From Margaritifera margaritifera (Eukaryota > Mollusca > Bivalvia > Unionida > Margaritiferidae), in contig JAQPZY010001549.1 in the NCBI GenBank assembly GCA_029931535.1, positions 1,346,501 to 1,410,500 on the forward strand: 64,000 nucleotides of DNA. The letters run 5' to 3'. The translations under genes and the position numbers were made by a program. Numbering within the stretch: the first letter of the stretch is position 1; each line of letters starts with the position of its first letter. Of this stretch, positions 44,906 to 55,559 are shown in pieces. The notes below the pieces were generated by a model, which had not been told where the DNA came from, searched no databases, and saw only the letters and a program-made list of their open reading frames with translations.

Positions 44906-47900
44906 CTGAAAGAGAGGGTTTTTTTGTAAGATACAATGTATTTTAAATTCAGACATAGTTTTGATGAAAATTCTCAACATAAATGCACATTCAAAATCAA
45001 ACAATGATCCTGTGATGAACACCCACTTTGTCACATTTTCATAGAACAGAATCTTTCTATTGGACAATATTCTAATATTAATATGAAAACGATTGATCAT
45101 GCATTTTTATTCTGAATACTAGAAATGTGTCTATATGCAGGGGTGTGGAAATCCAATGCCCCACTTGCCCAATCAGTTATCAGAAGGAACCAGGCAAGTG
45201 AAAATTTCAAATCTGACTGCCCACAAACAGGTGAAAATATGTAAACATCAGAAAATCAAAAATCACAAAATTATCTTGGACTAAAGCTTTATAAGTCAGA
45301 TTACCTTCCATACCATTATAACCAAGCATTCCAACTATTCTAATCTACATTACAACAAGCCATCTGGTAGAAAAGTCCCTTGAAGAAGCTGATGCTCTAC
45401 TGGGTGAAAAGAATTACCAGGAATTCAAGATAAGACCATTTCTTCCTTTTAACCGTCGAGTGTTGAAACCATCTCTGATATTCTTCAGCGATAACAAGAT
45501 TTTCAAATTAGCTGCTGTGGCACATATAATGGATGTCAGTTTGGTACCATTTTCATCTATGACAAAGTAGATAGACTTCAACAGAAGTCTTTTGGTAAAA
45601 AACCCCATGTTATAATAATCATTCATTCAGGGGGCGTAGTGACAACAAGATTTTTAAGACAGTCGTAATCGCAACCATATTGGATGCATGACTGGCACCA
45701 TTTTCATTTAGGACTTGGTGAAAAATCCCCGTCATAATGATCATCCATTCAGGGGGAGTAGTGACAACAAGATTTTTTAAAGCAGTCATCGTGGCGGCCA
45801 TATTGTATGTATGACTGGCACCATTTTCATTTATGACAAACTAGGTATCATAAGAAGTCTATTGGTGTAAACCCCACGCTGATATAGCCATCCATTTGGA
45901 GAGGAGTAGAGATAACAATATTTTCAAGATGTGACTTTTCATTCAGGAGGAGTAGCAATAACAAGATTTTAAAGATGGCTGCTGTGGTGGCCATATTGGA
46001 TGTCAGATCAGCACCACTTTCATTTAAGACAAACTTGACATCATAAGAAGCCTTCTGGTGAAAACACCACATCAATATGACTTTCTGTTCTGGTAGAGTT
46101 GTGATAACAAGATTTTTAACATGGCCACCATGGTGGCCATATTGGATGTCAGATCAGCACCATTTTTAGTTAGGTCCAGCTAGGCATCATAAGAAGTCTT
46201 TTAGTGAAAACCCCATGTTCATATGACCATCCATTCAGAAGGAGCAGCAATAACAAGATTTTCAAGATGGCTGCTGTGGTGGCCATACAGGCTGTCAGAT
46301 TGGCACCATTTTCATTTAAGACAAACTGGACATCATAATAAGTCTTCTGGTGAAAACCCCATGTCAATATGACTTTCTGTTCAGGTATAGTTGTAATAAC
46401 AAGATTTTTAAGATGGCATTCCATATTGGATGTCAGATTGGCACCATTTTTATTTAGGTTCAGCTAGGCATCAAAAGAAGTCTTTTAGTGAAAACCCCAT
46501 ATTTATAAGACCATCCATTCAGGAGGAGTAGTGATAATAAGATTTTCAAGATGGCTGCCATAGTGGCCATACTGATCAGATTGACACCATTTTCATGTAG
46601 GACCAACTAGACATCATAAGAAGATTTTAAGTGAAAGCCCCATGTTGATTCATTCAGGAGGAGCATCAATAACAAGATTTTCAAGATGGCTGCTGTGGTG
46701 GCCATATTTGATGTCCAAGCAGTACCATTTCCATTTAGGACCAACCAGACCATGGGATGAATGTGTGTGTAAAGTTTCAAGGCAACCCTCCAAATAGTTT
46801 AGGAGGAGTAGTGATAACAAACTTGTGCTAATGGATGGATGGATGATGGATGACAGAGACCATGAACAACAGACCAACCTATAAGCTCTTCTGGTCTATG
46901 ACCAGTAGAGCTAAAAACCCATTGTGCATTAATCTGAAGCTTGCATCCAGAAATTGTACCATAGAATACTCACTTATAAGTCAGGTCCAACTGCAAACAA
47001 CATAGAACCTGATCTGCCATTGCATAATGTGCTGGCAGATGAGGGTCTATGTTGTTTGTTCTACTGATTACTCCTAGCAAACTACACAGACTCAGATCTG
47101 CTGGTGCATTATACGATGACAGATCTGGGTCTATGCAGTCTGCAGTTGGACCTGACTTATAAGTGCATACATATGGTAATTAGTTAGAAATTATTTCATG
47201 CTGGCTTAGGGCCATTTGGGGCCACTCAACAAGTATTCCATAGATGAATCAATTGATTCACTCAGCAAAACTTAAATGTCTCAAGCAGATTGAGAGTATG
47301 AGAGAAAGAGTCAATTACTTTTTAAATGTCTATTGATCCATTCTCTATATTGCCAATACATCTTCAGGCCTTGAATACATAAAACCCTGAGTCTAAGATT
47401 TTTCTTTCAACCAATCACAAAGTTCTAAACTTTAGGAAGATCTATTTTGATTGGCTATGAGTGAAAACTCAATCTCAAAATTAAATACAAGTTGTGTTTG
47501 CAAATATGTAGGCCCTACTGTAGAGTAAAATAGTCAAAGTTCAGAAAGTTTAAAAACATGTAAAAAGACAAATTGTATAAATGCTGTAATGATATAAAAA
47601 AAACTCCATCACTTACATAAGCGTACAAAGCTGTATGCCTTCCAAATGTAATTTGTCTATGTTAAGTGTGTTTTGTGCAATTGTACTAACAAGTTTCTCA
47701 TGACAGATGGATGGATGGTTGGACAGATGGATGGACACAGGGACAGACAGGACCCCTGCTGGAAGCAGTGTGGACATAATTAAAGAGTTTTATAACCTCC
47801 ACACCAGGTCTCTTGAATACCCAGGAGTTAAACAAAAACAATGTTCACTGTGTATATCTTGAATCTGAATAAAATGCTGCATAAATCCAACTGAAATGTT

Positions 47901-50900
47901 CTCATTTCTTTTCATGATCTTGACTCTGCTATCTTTACAGCACTATGTCTCTTCTACAATTAAAAGAGTCTCAGTGGCTCAGTGCTTAGCATGCTAAAAA
48001 TGATGACCAGACGGGATGGTTTGAATCACATCACAGGAGCAGCTTGCATCAGCTGCCATAGTGTAAACATGGGCAAGGCACTTTAGCCTACCTGCCTCAG
48101 CACAATATAACCTTCATGTGTTGATGCGCCATAAACAGCAAACACCCTTCTATATCTTGGATGTCTCTCTTCAACATTTAAAAAGAAAAAATTCACCAAT
48201 ATGCTTTGCTTTGATTACAATGTGATTGAGTCTGGTATGTAAAAGACATTTTCATACAAAGTCACTCCCATTATTTGGTATCTTTTAAAATTTCTTCATA
48301 ATCAAGATAATACAAGTTATATCTCTCATTATTCATCGTATGCTGCTTTTATTTTTTGGCAAATATATTCAGGTTAAAAAGTATTTCTGTCTATTTACTG
48401 GCTATTGAATGTAGAATAGGTTTAATGCACAAAACTGTCTATTTACTGGCTACTTTCTGTCTATTTACTGGCTATTGAATGTTGAATAGGTTTAATGCAC
48501 AAACCTGCATGTCATAGGAGGTGACTAACTGAGGCAGGAGCCATGTTGGCTCAGTGGTTAGTGTGCTGGACTTGTGACTGAAAGGGTGCGGGTTTGAATC
48601 CTACCATTGGATCAGTCCAGGTCCTTGGACAATTAGGCACTCTACTCCAACTACCTCGGCACTAAATAACTTACTTGTGTTGCTGTAAAACACCAAACCA
48701 ACATGTAAATCATAAACTGGAGATTTATTGATAAGCATTCTATTAACTTAGGGCAATGAATACACATATGAATACCTATAACACTTATTTTTATCATCCT
48801 CCTCCTCATCATCATAATCCTCCTCCTCCTCTCCCTCAGACTTCTCAGGACATTCTCGAGAAATATGGCCAAACTTCCCGCAATTGTAGCACTTTATTTC
48901 GTCATCAGGACAGTCCCGAGCTAAATGTCCCGTCTCACCACATTTGTAACAGGTGGCTGCTCGTTCCCTAGTGCACTCCCGTGCTATATGGCCGCGTCCT
49001 CCACACCTGTAGCACGTCTCTGATCGTGACGGCTTTCGCTCATCTGGACAGTCTCTTGCAATATGCCCCTCCTCTCCACAATTGTAGCATGTCTGTCCTT
49101 GTGTCTGTACTTTCACCGGTTCATCTTCTGAGCAGTCTTTGGCGATATGACCCTGCTTTCCACAACGATAGCATCTTGGTCCAGCGTCCTGAGTTGGGCA
49201 GTCTCGTTGAATGTGACCAGTTTTACCACAGGAAAAGCAGCGAGAACCTAGTTTAAAAAATTGAAGATAAAAATGTAAAAATGCCAAATCTTAACCTGAG
49301 ACACAATGCACCCTGCTGCATTTCATTAGAGGTGACTAATGATGGCAATCTTTTTGCCCTGTTGATGTTCATGCTAGGGTCTTAGGCTTTTTACAAGAGT
49401 TAGGTTTATATAAAAAATTTGACTTTTGTATTTTAAGGATTTTACCCTTTTTTGACTTTATCTTTGTTCTGTATCCCTTGTTTTGGGTGTCAAAACTTAC
49501 TTGGCACTATATAGCCAGGATTGTGGTGATGTGATGTTAAACACTACACATACACACATACATACTTTACCAGATTGATTGAATACTTGTGATTCAGACA
49601 TTGATTGATTATTCATACACTTGAGATTAATCCCTAAAAATTAATCCAATATCTCTATCTTGATAAACCAAAATTCCAAGGAAATGAATGACTCATTTGC
49701 TTCCCTGACTGGTATAGATACCTTTCTAGTTTCAATGACAAAGAGTCAGAAGAAAGGAATAGGTATATGGATATGAAAGGGCAAAGATTACTAATTCTGA
49801 AATGCAAGTATTATAGTTTTCCCTCCCAGGGTATGGAACATAAGACCATACAGAAAAAACTTTCACCAAAAACTTAACCATGATTTTCAAGTAAACTTGA
49901 CCTTGCCTGAGGATTTGAGTGATGATAGTGGTTCATGAATAGCAGTGTGTACTAATTCTACAATTCATATATGATCGCTATTCCTTCCAAGTTTTGAGAC
50001 TTATGATCAAGCAGAAAAACTTTAATAAAACCTTCACCATTGTTGACAACATTGCCAGCAACTGCAGAATGAGTAATAACAGTGCAGCCTCTAAGGCAAA
50101 ATAGAGAGAGGGCTTGAGATCCACCTGCTCTCAAGGTTCACAAATTGCCCAGATTCTGAGCCCTCGAGGAACAATATCATATGTGAAACCTCATAGTAAC
50201 TAACCAGCCTGACCTTTGCCCACACACTCAACAGAGTAGATGAGTATGACATGGCCTTTAAAAAGGCCTGAAAATCACAAAGTCTCATGGGTAAATCATT
50301 TGCAAATAAAGTACTGGATTGCAATACAAGTTGCAGTAAAAAATTGCAAAATCTTTAAAAGCATTTATACATTCCTCAACAGGGCTGAGCAAATCCCATA
50401 GCCCAATGTCCCAGAATATTCATTTTTGAAGTCGGGCAAGTACAATTTTCCAAATTGCTAGTCCGGGACAAGTGCTTTTTAAAAAAGTCGGGCAAGTCCT
50501 TATTTTCGTGCTTTAATCACTATATCTACCTTTATTTGGCCAATCATGCCCTCCGGGCGTACTGAATAGTTTATTCTACCCCTCTTCATGTATACATTTA
50601 CATTCTGTATAACACATAAATGTGGTCAGTATAATTTTCGCATATGCGCACATTCTGTTACCGCTTGACTGCACATTGAGCTAAGAGACCAAATTATCGG
50701 CAAATCAAAACACGTCAAACAAAAGAAAGCCAGTATGATCAATTAGCAGTGTTTTAAGCGACTTTGTTGCATTGTGTTTACTCAAGCCAGATCCTCACGA
50801 TAATTTTAATCCAGCGAGTCAGTGTAATTAAATTAATGAAAGGTACTTTACCGACATCAGTGTTGGTTTCCTTTATGAACTGATTAAATGACAGTAATGA

Positions 50901-53900
50901 TTCTTTAATTTTTAATTGATTATACAGATGATTAACTTCCACGTGCGATATTGTGTTTGTAGTGAAACAATTATGCAAATTAATGAGCTGTCTCTGTTCG
51001 TATTTAAAAGAGAAAATGTATGTTATAATCACTTTAGAAGTAGTTGTCAAGCAAGCTGATAGTTACTCTGTGGATAAAATGAGTTTGCTAAATTATTTTC
51101 GCAAGGTAGGTAATAAGGGCAATTCGGAGAAGGAAATTTTTTGTGAAAGTGGAGGGATAAAACGTAAGACTGCTACTGAATGGGCGGTAGCTATTTCTCC
51201 AAAGAGACATAAGCAGAACCTTTGAGATGCTTTAGAGCATTTGACTACAGGCACTTTCCTCATGAGAGGGCAGCTTTGTTGAAATATGGGAGGGAAGACT
51301 TTCAGGTTCTTCTTAATCATCTTCAGGGCTGAGCAAATCCCACAGCCCGACGTCCCGGACTATTAATTTTTGAAGTCGGGCAAGTACAATTTTCCAAGTC
51401 GCTTGTCCGGGACTAGTGGATGAAAAAAAAATTTGCTCAGCCCTGTTCAAATATATTTCAAATCAAGAGGGTACTACACCACACATAAAATTGTTTATTT
51501 CACTCACCTCTTAAACATGCAGCAAGTAATACAGTAGGACCCCGCTATAGCACGCTTCGTTATAGCACGAATTCGGATATAACACGATCGTGGCATGGCT
51601 CCCGAAATTACATCTATTTTTTCGTACATGGAACTAAATTATGTTTTCAAAGTACGAAAAATATTATGTAAAAAATTAATTATCATTTTGGGGAAGAGAT
51701 CGTGTATGAATTCGGATATATTACGATCGTGGCGTGGCTACCGAAATTTTACAATAATTTCGTTAATTTCTTGAACTACTGCAAAGTTTTGTGCCAAAAT
51801 AAACAAGAGTTTGATTTAATAATTTGGCAAGCTGTATTGTATTCTTGAAGAAAAAGTGTCTTATGATTGCATCTTTCATTATTTGAATAAAGATGCTGAA
51901 CATTTCTATTTGTGAATGTTCATTTCAAATGTGTCAGTAGTCAATCACTGTACTTTGATCTTAGTTTATTTTTGAAAGATGTCAGCTCATTTTAAAGCTG
52001 ACAAGTGTTAATCTTATTATTACTGGTACATGAACAATAAAGTCATTAAATCTTCTTTGTGTTTGTCTTCAATACATTCTGTGCACAATCGTTGCTCAAA
52101 ACAATAGTCGACATATGTTTGCTCATTCAACTGCATACACAGCCAAGCACCAAACAATGCAGTGGTTGATAAAAGATTCTCACCTGAATTTATAAATCAA
52201 TTAATTTAAGTCATTGACAATCATCAAAGTCAATCTCAAAGCTAAAGTTGTTCAAACCATGCGGCAATGATTTATAAAACATCAAACAAAACGAAAGCCG
52301 CCAACGCGCACACATGGCTTTGCGGTGTTGTTAGACAATCCCCAAGCAATCAGTTGACCAGTGAATAATATTGTACATTCCCTATAAAAATGACCCCATT
52401 GTTGATTAACAATTATTATTGCTGTAGTCGTTCAAACAAATAGGTGTCAGAGTTTTAATTAGTAGATATTTACAATGGATAACAGTACACGGAAACATTA
52501 AGCTTTTTCTGATAAAGAGAAGCTTGAAGCCATGGACAGGATTAAGTCCGGTGTTTCCACAAGTCAGATTTAATTCCCAAGTGACATTTCCCAAGTTATC
52601 TGCAAGTGCACGTGGGCCGATAAGCCTCTGGCATGTAAAAGCACTCACTTTGTTTTCAAGTAGAGTTCTACAACTTCTTGTGCATATACTTTGACCTTAA
52701 TCCCTTAGCTTGTAAAGGGACCACACTCTTTGTTTTCCCACGTGACAACCCTTTGATCAAGCCACTTGTTTGATACTTGTTCAGTGCCAAGTAACAGAGG
52801 GTGGTTATTTGAACTCCCTGTCATCTTGCCGCACAATTGACACGTGTCCAGTTGCATCCTTTAATAGATTTCTGACTTTATGATCAAATTGTTACTTGCA
52901 AGAGCCCAAGCTCAGTCTCGTGCATAAGCACCCGCATATGACAGCTCAGTTGAGGAATCGGAGTCGAACGTGATTTACGATGACTAGACGACGACGATTT
53001 ACAATGACTAGACGACAATGTAGGATTTCAGAACTTTATCAGACAATGATATTATACTTGTGTGCATATTTTCGATGGAATTATTATGGACTCACTCCTA
53101 CGCATGCCATGAGATCGGCTGGTGAGTACACGTGTTGATCCTTTAACTATTCATGCTATACAAAAGACATGTACATATAAATGTACCAATGCATGGTTCT
53201 TTGAATAAAGTAAAATATTATATGTGCAATCTCTGTTTTCACTGCATGTGTATTTGTCGTTTATTATGCATTGATTTAAGATGGTAACTGTGCCAATGAA
53301 GCACGTTGTTTTGAGCCCACAATTCCCCCCCCCCCCCCCATTTTTTTGGTGCATGCATCATTTTCTTCAGCTAAATGACTTGGTTTTGTCTAGGTTGGTT
53401 ATAGCATGGTTCAGGACATAGCACGATCCCGTTTTGTGGACCCCGACCATCGTGCTATAGCGGGGTCCTACTGTATGTAGGTGAGACCAAAATGGAATTT
53501 CAAGTGAGAATAAAAGAAGACCTCAGGGACAGCCACAAAAAGAAAATACTCCATTATCTAAACAAATAGTGTTCAATATCTGATAAATTAAATTACTTTG
53601 TCTGACCCAGAATTTTTAGTAGCAACACTGAGTATACAAACTGAGATTATTTTCTGGATATACCAATACAAACTCTACAATTCAGATAGGGATCAACATC
53701 TATGTTTAAATGGGAATCCAGGCATTATATTTCAATTAATGCCCATGTTGCACCTATGCTAAAGCAGACAAGGCAATTGCCACATAAATAAGTGTTGACA
53801 ATGCAATAATTAGGTTAAAAAAATTCCCATTTTCCATTGTGCAGGGCAAATTAATTTTTATATGGGCAAACAAAAATATCCAAATGCAGATTACTTTGCA

Positions 53901-55420
53901 GGAAAGATGAAATCTGATGTTACCTGTAACATGCTTAACCAGGAAAAGTGAAAATTAGCATATAAAACTGACATTCGCTTAATCATAGGCAAGATAATTT
54001 TCAAAAACAGTTTGAAGGACTGAAAAAGGTAGTTCCTAATCATCATAGCAATTGTGAATATACAGTGAAACCCCGCTATAACGCGAATTCGGATATAACG
54101 CGATCGTGGTGTGGCTCCCAAAATTTCATATATTCATTCGCACATGAACATTTTTTTTCTTCAAAGTATGAGAAATAGTGTATAAAATGTGTATATTACA
54201 GTATCATTTTGGGGAAGAGATCACGTATGAATTCGAGTATAATACGTCTGAGGCGTGGTTCCTGAAATTTTATATACATGTACATATATTTTTCTTGTAC
54301 ACGGAAAAGAATTTTTTTTTTAAGTACGAGAAATATTGTACAAAAAGTTTTTTATCATTTTGGGGAAGAGATCACTTATGAATTCGATCGTGGCGTGGCT
54401 TCTGAAATTTAACAATTTCACCAATTTCTTGAAGTGTTATGCCAAAATAAACATTATCGGAAATGTTACTTATTATTGATCCCCGAGTAAAGCCAGTAAG
54501 TCTTCTATGTGTTTGTCTTCAATTCATTTTGTATACAATCATTGCTCAAACAATAGCCGACGTGTTTTTCTTCTTTAACTGCATAGACAACCGAGCATCA
54601 GACAATGTGGTGCTTGATAAAAGATTCTCACGATTTAATAAACATCAAAAAACGTAAGCCGCCAACACGTGCGCTGGACTTCAATTCATCCTGTATGCAA
54701 TCATTGCGCAAACAATAGCCGACTTATATTTCTTCTTTAACTGCATACACAACCAAGCACCAGACAATGCAGTGGTTGATCAAAGATTGTCATATGTGGG
54801 TGCTTATATAGAGACTGAGCTTGGGCGGCAAGATCAAAGATTGTCATATGTGGATGCTTATGTAGAGACTGAGCTTGGGCGGCAAGATCACAGGGAGTTC
54901 AAATAACCACTCTCTATTACTTGGCACTGAACAAGTACAGCTGTATCAAACTCGTGGCTCAATCAAAGGGTTGTCATGTGGGAAAACAAAGACGGATCGA
55001 TATCAGATAGTAAACGGTGTTGATACCCTATTCATGCTATACATTAGACGTGTATATGTTGTTCTCTGATTAAAGTAAAATATAGTAAAACCCCGCAATA
55101 ACGTGACCCCGCTTTTTCCACGATCGAATTTTATGGACCCCAAATATCACGTTATAGCGGGGTTTCACTGTAGTTATATTTTTGATGTACATTATAGGGT
55201 CAGTTCTAAATAGAGTCTCACCTCCACGTCTAAACTGTGTCTCACCTCCACGTCTAAACTGAGTCTCTCCTCCACGTCTAAACTGAGTTTCTCCTCCACG
55301 TCTAAACCGAGTCTCTCCTCCACGGCCCCCACGAAAACCTCCCCTTCTGCCCGATGCTTCTACGCAGTCTCTGGCCCAGTGTCCTTTTTGGCCACACTTG
55401 AAACATTTGTCACTGCTCAT
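44854..55420 (-). CDS. CNBP: CNBP-like CCHC zinc-knuckle protein (spliced, 3 coding exons)
   Basis: Exons 55420-55246 (or 55222), 49247-48776 and 44905-44854 join in phase to give 232 (or 240) residues. CNBP-family proteins bind single-stranded nucleic acids and act in transcription and translation. The N-terminus [19 protein letters not shown] is typical of CNBP and is followed by an RGG-rich stretch (25-59). In the 232-residue form, eight C-x2-C-x4-H-x4-C knuckles start at C6, C62, C84, C112, C137, C158, C178 and C214; vertebrate CNBP has seven. A ~16-residue acidic stretch (196-210) separates the last two knuckles. The first intron (~6 kb) carries one hAT-like and two pogo-like remnants; the second (3.87 kb) carries two SINEs, a MITE and a repeat array. 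Any non-coding first exon and the promoter were not found. Confidence 0.88.
45138..45240. repeat. possible hAT-type terminus fragment
   Basis: CAGGGGTGTGGAAATCC, then CCCCACTTGCCCAATC, and GGAACCAGGCAAGTGAAAAT echo the CAGGG...AAATCC...TTGCCC/GGGCAA termini at 7436, 50380 and 51324. No matching opposite end was found. Confidence 0.4.
45440..46880 (-). repeat. ~150-bp repeat array, orientation 2
   Basis: About nine units, each with GACATCATAAGAAGTCTTCT, GGTGAAAACCCCATG, AGGAGTAGTGATAACAAGAT, TTTCAAGATGGCTGCTGTGG and GGCACCATTTTCATTTA. Clear neighbours are 153 bp (51 codons) apart. The minus strand therefore carries recurring frames coding [11 protein letters not shown] and [18 protein letters not shown], but with frequent stops. 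Same family as 8.03-8.76 kb, reversed. Lies in the last intron of the CNBP-like gene. Confidence 0.75.
46957..47178. mobile_element. palindromic MITE, family P, copy 5
   Basis: 222 bp from TACCATAGAATACTCACTTA to ACTTATAAGTGCATACATAT then GGTA. The arms pair through AAGTCAGGTCCAACTGCA and TGCAGTTGGACCTGACTT. It lies in the CNBP-like second intron. Confidence 0.78.
47388..47490. repeat. dispersed repeat Q, copy 3
   Basis: CTAAGATTTTTCTTTCAACC, AATCACAAAGTTC, TTTTGATTGGCTATGAG and CTCAATCTCAAA match the copies at 14.26 and 40.97 kb. Confidence 0.5.
47965..48160 (+). mobile_element. tRNA-derived SINE, copy 2
   Basis: A-box-like CAGTGGCTCAGTGCTTAGCA, B-box-like GGTTTGAATCA (48018-48028), and the body GGGCAAGGCACTTTAGCCTA. 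Inserted antisense in the CNBP-like second intron. Confidence 0.7.
48410..48505. repeat. local duplication
   Basis: CTGTCTATTTACTGGCTATT followed by GAATGTWGAATAGGTTTAAT is present twice, with an extra short copy between them. Confidence 0.8.
48536..48710 (+). mobile_element. tRNA-derived SINE, copy 3
   Basis: The best-kept copy: TTGGCTCAGTGGTTAGTGTG head, B box GGTTTGAATCC (48591-48601), GTCCTTGGACAATTAGGCAC body and a GCTGTAAAACACCAAACCAA tail. It ends ~65 bp from the splice donor of CNBP-like exon 2, in antisense orientation. Confidence 0.78.
48776..49247 (-). CDS. CNBP: CNBP-like coding exon 2 (knuckles 2-7, acidic stretch)
   Basis: The acceptor is a T-rich run ending AAACTAG, then GTTCTCGC. 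472 bp encode six knuckles from [14 protein letters not shown] to [14 protein letters not shown] and the run [18 protein letters not shown]. It ends AAGTGTTATAG|GTATTC in phase 2, splitting the eighth knuckle (C-Y-R). Confidence 0.92.
49260..50370. other. intron 1 of the CNBP-like gene, distal part
   Basis: AT-rich intronic sequence with no recognised element. Short CACATACACACATACATAC-type repeats near 49545. Confidence 0.5.
50380..51445 (+). mobile_element. hAT-like element remnant with CAGGGCTGAGCAAATC ends
   Basis: The left end CAGGGCTGAGCAAATCCC at 50380 and the right end ATTTGCTCAGCCCTG (51431-51445) are exact inverted repeats. Near the right end a second left-type terminus (51324) makes a 122-bp mini-element of its own. 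Between the ends, a frame from ATG 51079 reads [14 protein letters not shown]... to 51225, resembling the first residues of some hAT-type transposases and holding a donor-like AAGGTAGGT. No catalytic region remains and no 8-bp target duplication is evident. Confidence 0.55.
51532..53473. mobile_element. 1.9-kb pogo/Tigger-like element, decayed
   Basis: CAGTAGGACCCCGCTATAGC at 51532 is answered by GCTATAGCGGGGTCCTACTG at 53454-53473, each next to TA. Subterminal GAATTCGGATATAACACGAT and CGTGGCATGGCTCCCGAAAT blocks occur twice at the left. A short HTH-like transposase fragment lies inside (52475-52573). The TIR and TA target fit the Tigger/pogo group. It sits in intron 1 of the CNBP-like gene. 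Confidence 0.85.
52475..52573 (+). pseudogene. fragment of a pogo/CENP-B-type transposase N-terminus
   Basis: Thirty-three codons starting ATGGATAAC read as MDNSTRKH, a stop, then [20 protein letters not shown] and another stop. The phrase resembles the first helix-turn-helix of Tigger/jerky/CENP-B proteins (KLxxIxxxxxGxSxS). Both stops and the loss of all downstream coding show decay. Confidence 0.5.
54063..55170. mobile_element. 1.1-kb pogo/Tigger-like element beside the CNBP-like donor
   Basis: CAGTGAAACCCCGCTATAAC at the left matches GTTATAGCGGGGTTTCACTG at 55151-55170, with TA at both ends. It shares subterminal blocks (GATCGTGGCGTGGCTTCTGA-type, three copies) and a CAATAGCCGACTTATATTTC module with the 51.5-kb element. 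A ~57-bp unit (GATCAAAGATTGTCATATGT...) is duplicated at 54779-54889. It lies within 50-75 bp of the 5' splice site of CNBP-like exon 1. Confidence 0.85.
55246..55420 (-). CDS. CNBP: CNBP-like coding exon 1 (knuckle 1 and RGG repeats)
   Basis: ATG at 55420-55418. It encodes the first knuckle and [12 protein letters not shown], followed by 24-bp repeats coding RGGETQFR. It ends GGAG|GTGAGA at 55246 in phase 1. A second identical donor lies one repeat farther on (exon end 55222), adding eight residues. The reading frame runs on without a splice into a pogo-like element. Confidence 0.85.
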
Positions 55421-55559
55421 TCTCACTGCTTTCTCACTTCTCCTCTTCTGCCAACCCCAAGATGTCCTGCACCTGATTACATGTACCTCCTCATTGGCAA
55501 TTCACCCACTGTTGAATAAAAACAAGACTACTTCAACAAGCACTCTTTATTTACCTGAA

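Noticed and set aside
46650..46877. Small leucine-rich minus-strand proteins over the ~150-bp array
   Set aside because: Frames arise from repeat units whose period is divisible by three and are broken by stops in most units; noted only as a curiosity.
48591..48601. A genuine tRNA gene
   Set aside because: The B box is good, but there is no cloverleaf acceptor stem and the downstream body matches SINE copies at 39.7 and 48.0 kb.
48756..49256. Plus-strand frames opposite CNBP-like exon 2
   Set aside because: Antisense shadows of the zinc-knuckle repeats.
51526..51545. Host promoter from the GATCGTGGCGTGGCT blocks
   Set aside because: These blocks are subterminal repeats shared by both pogo-like elements, so they are better explained as transposon sequence.
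55070..55222. C-terminal extension of the CNBP-like first exon (…[11 protein letters not shown]…)
   Set aside because: It reads through two consensus donors into a pogo-like element; splicing to exon 2 is phase-perfect and restores the family layout.
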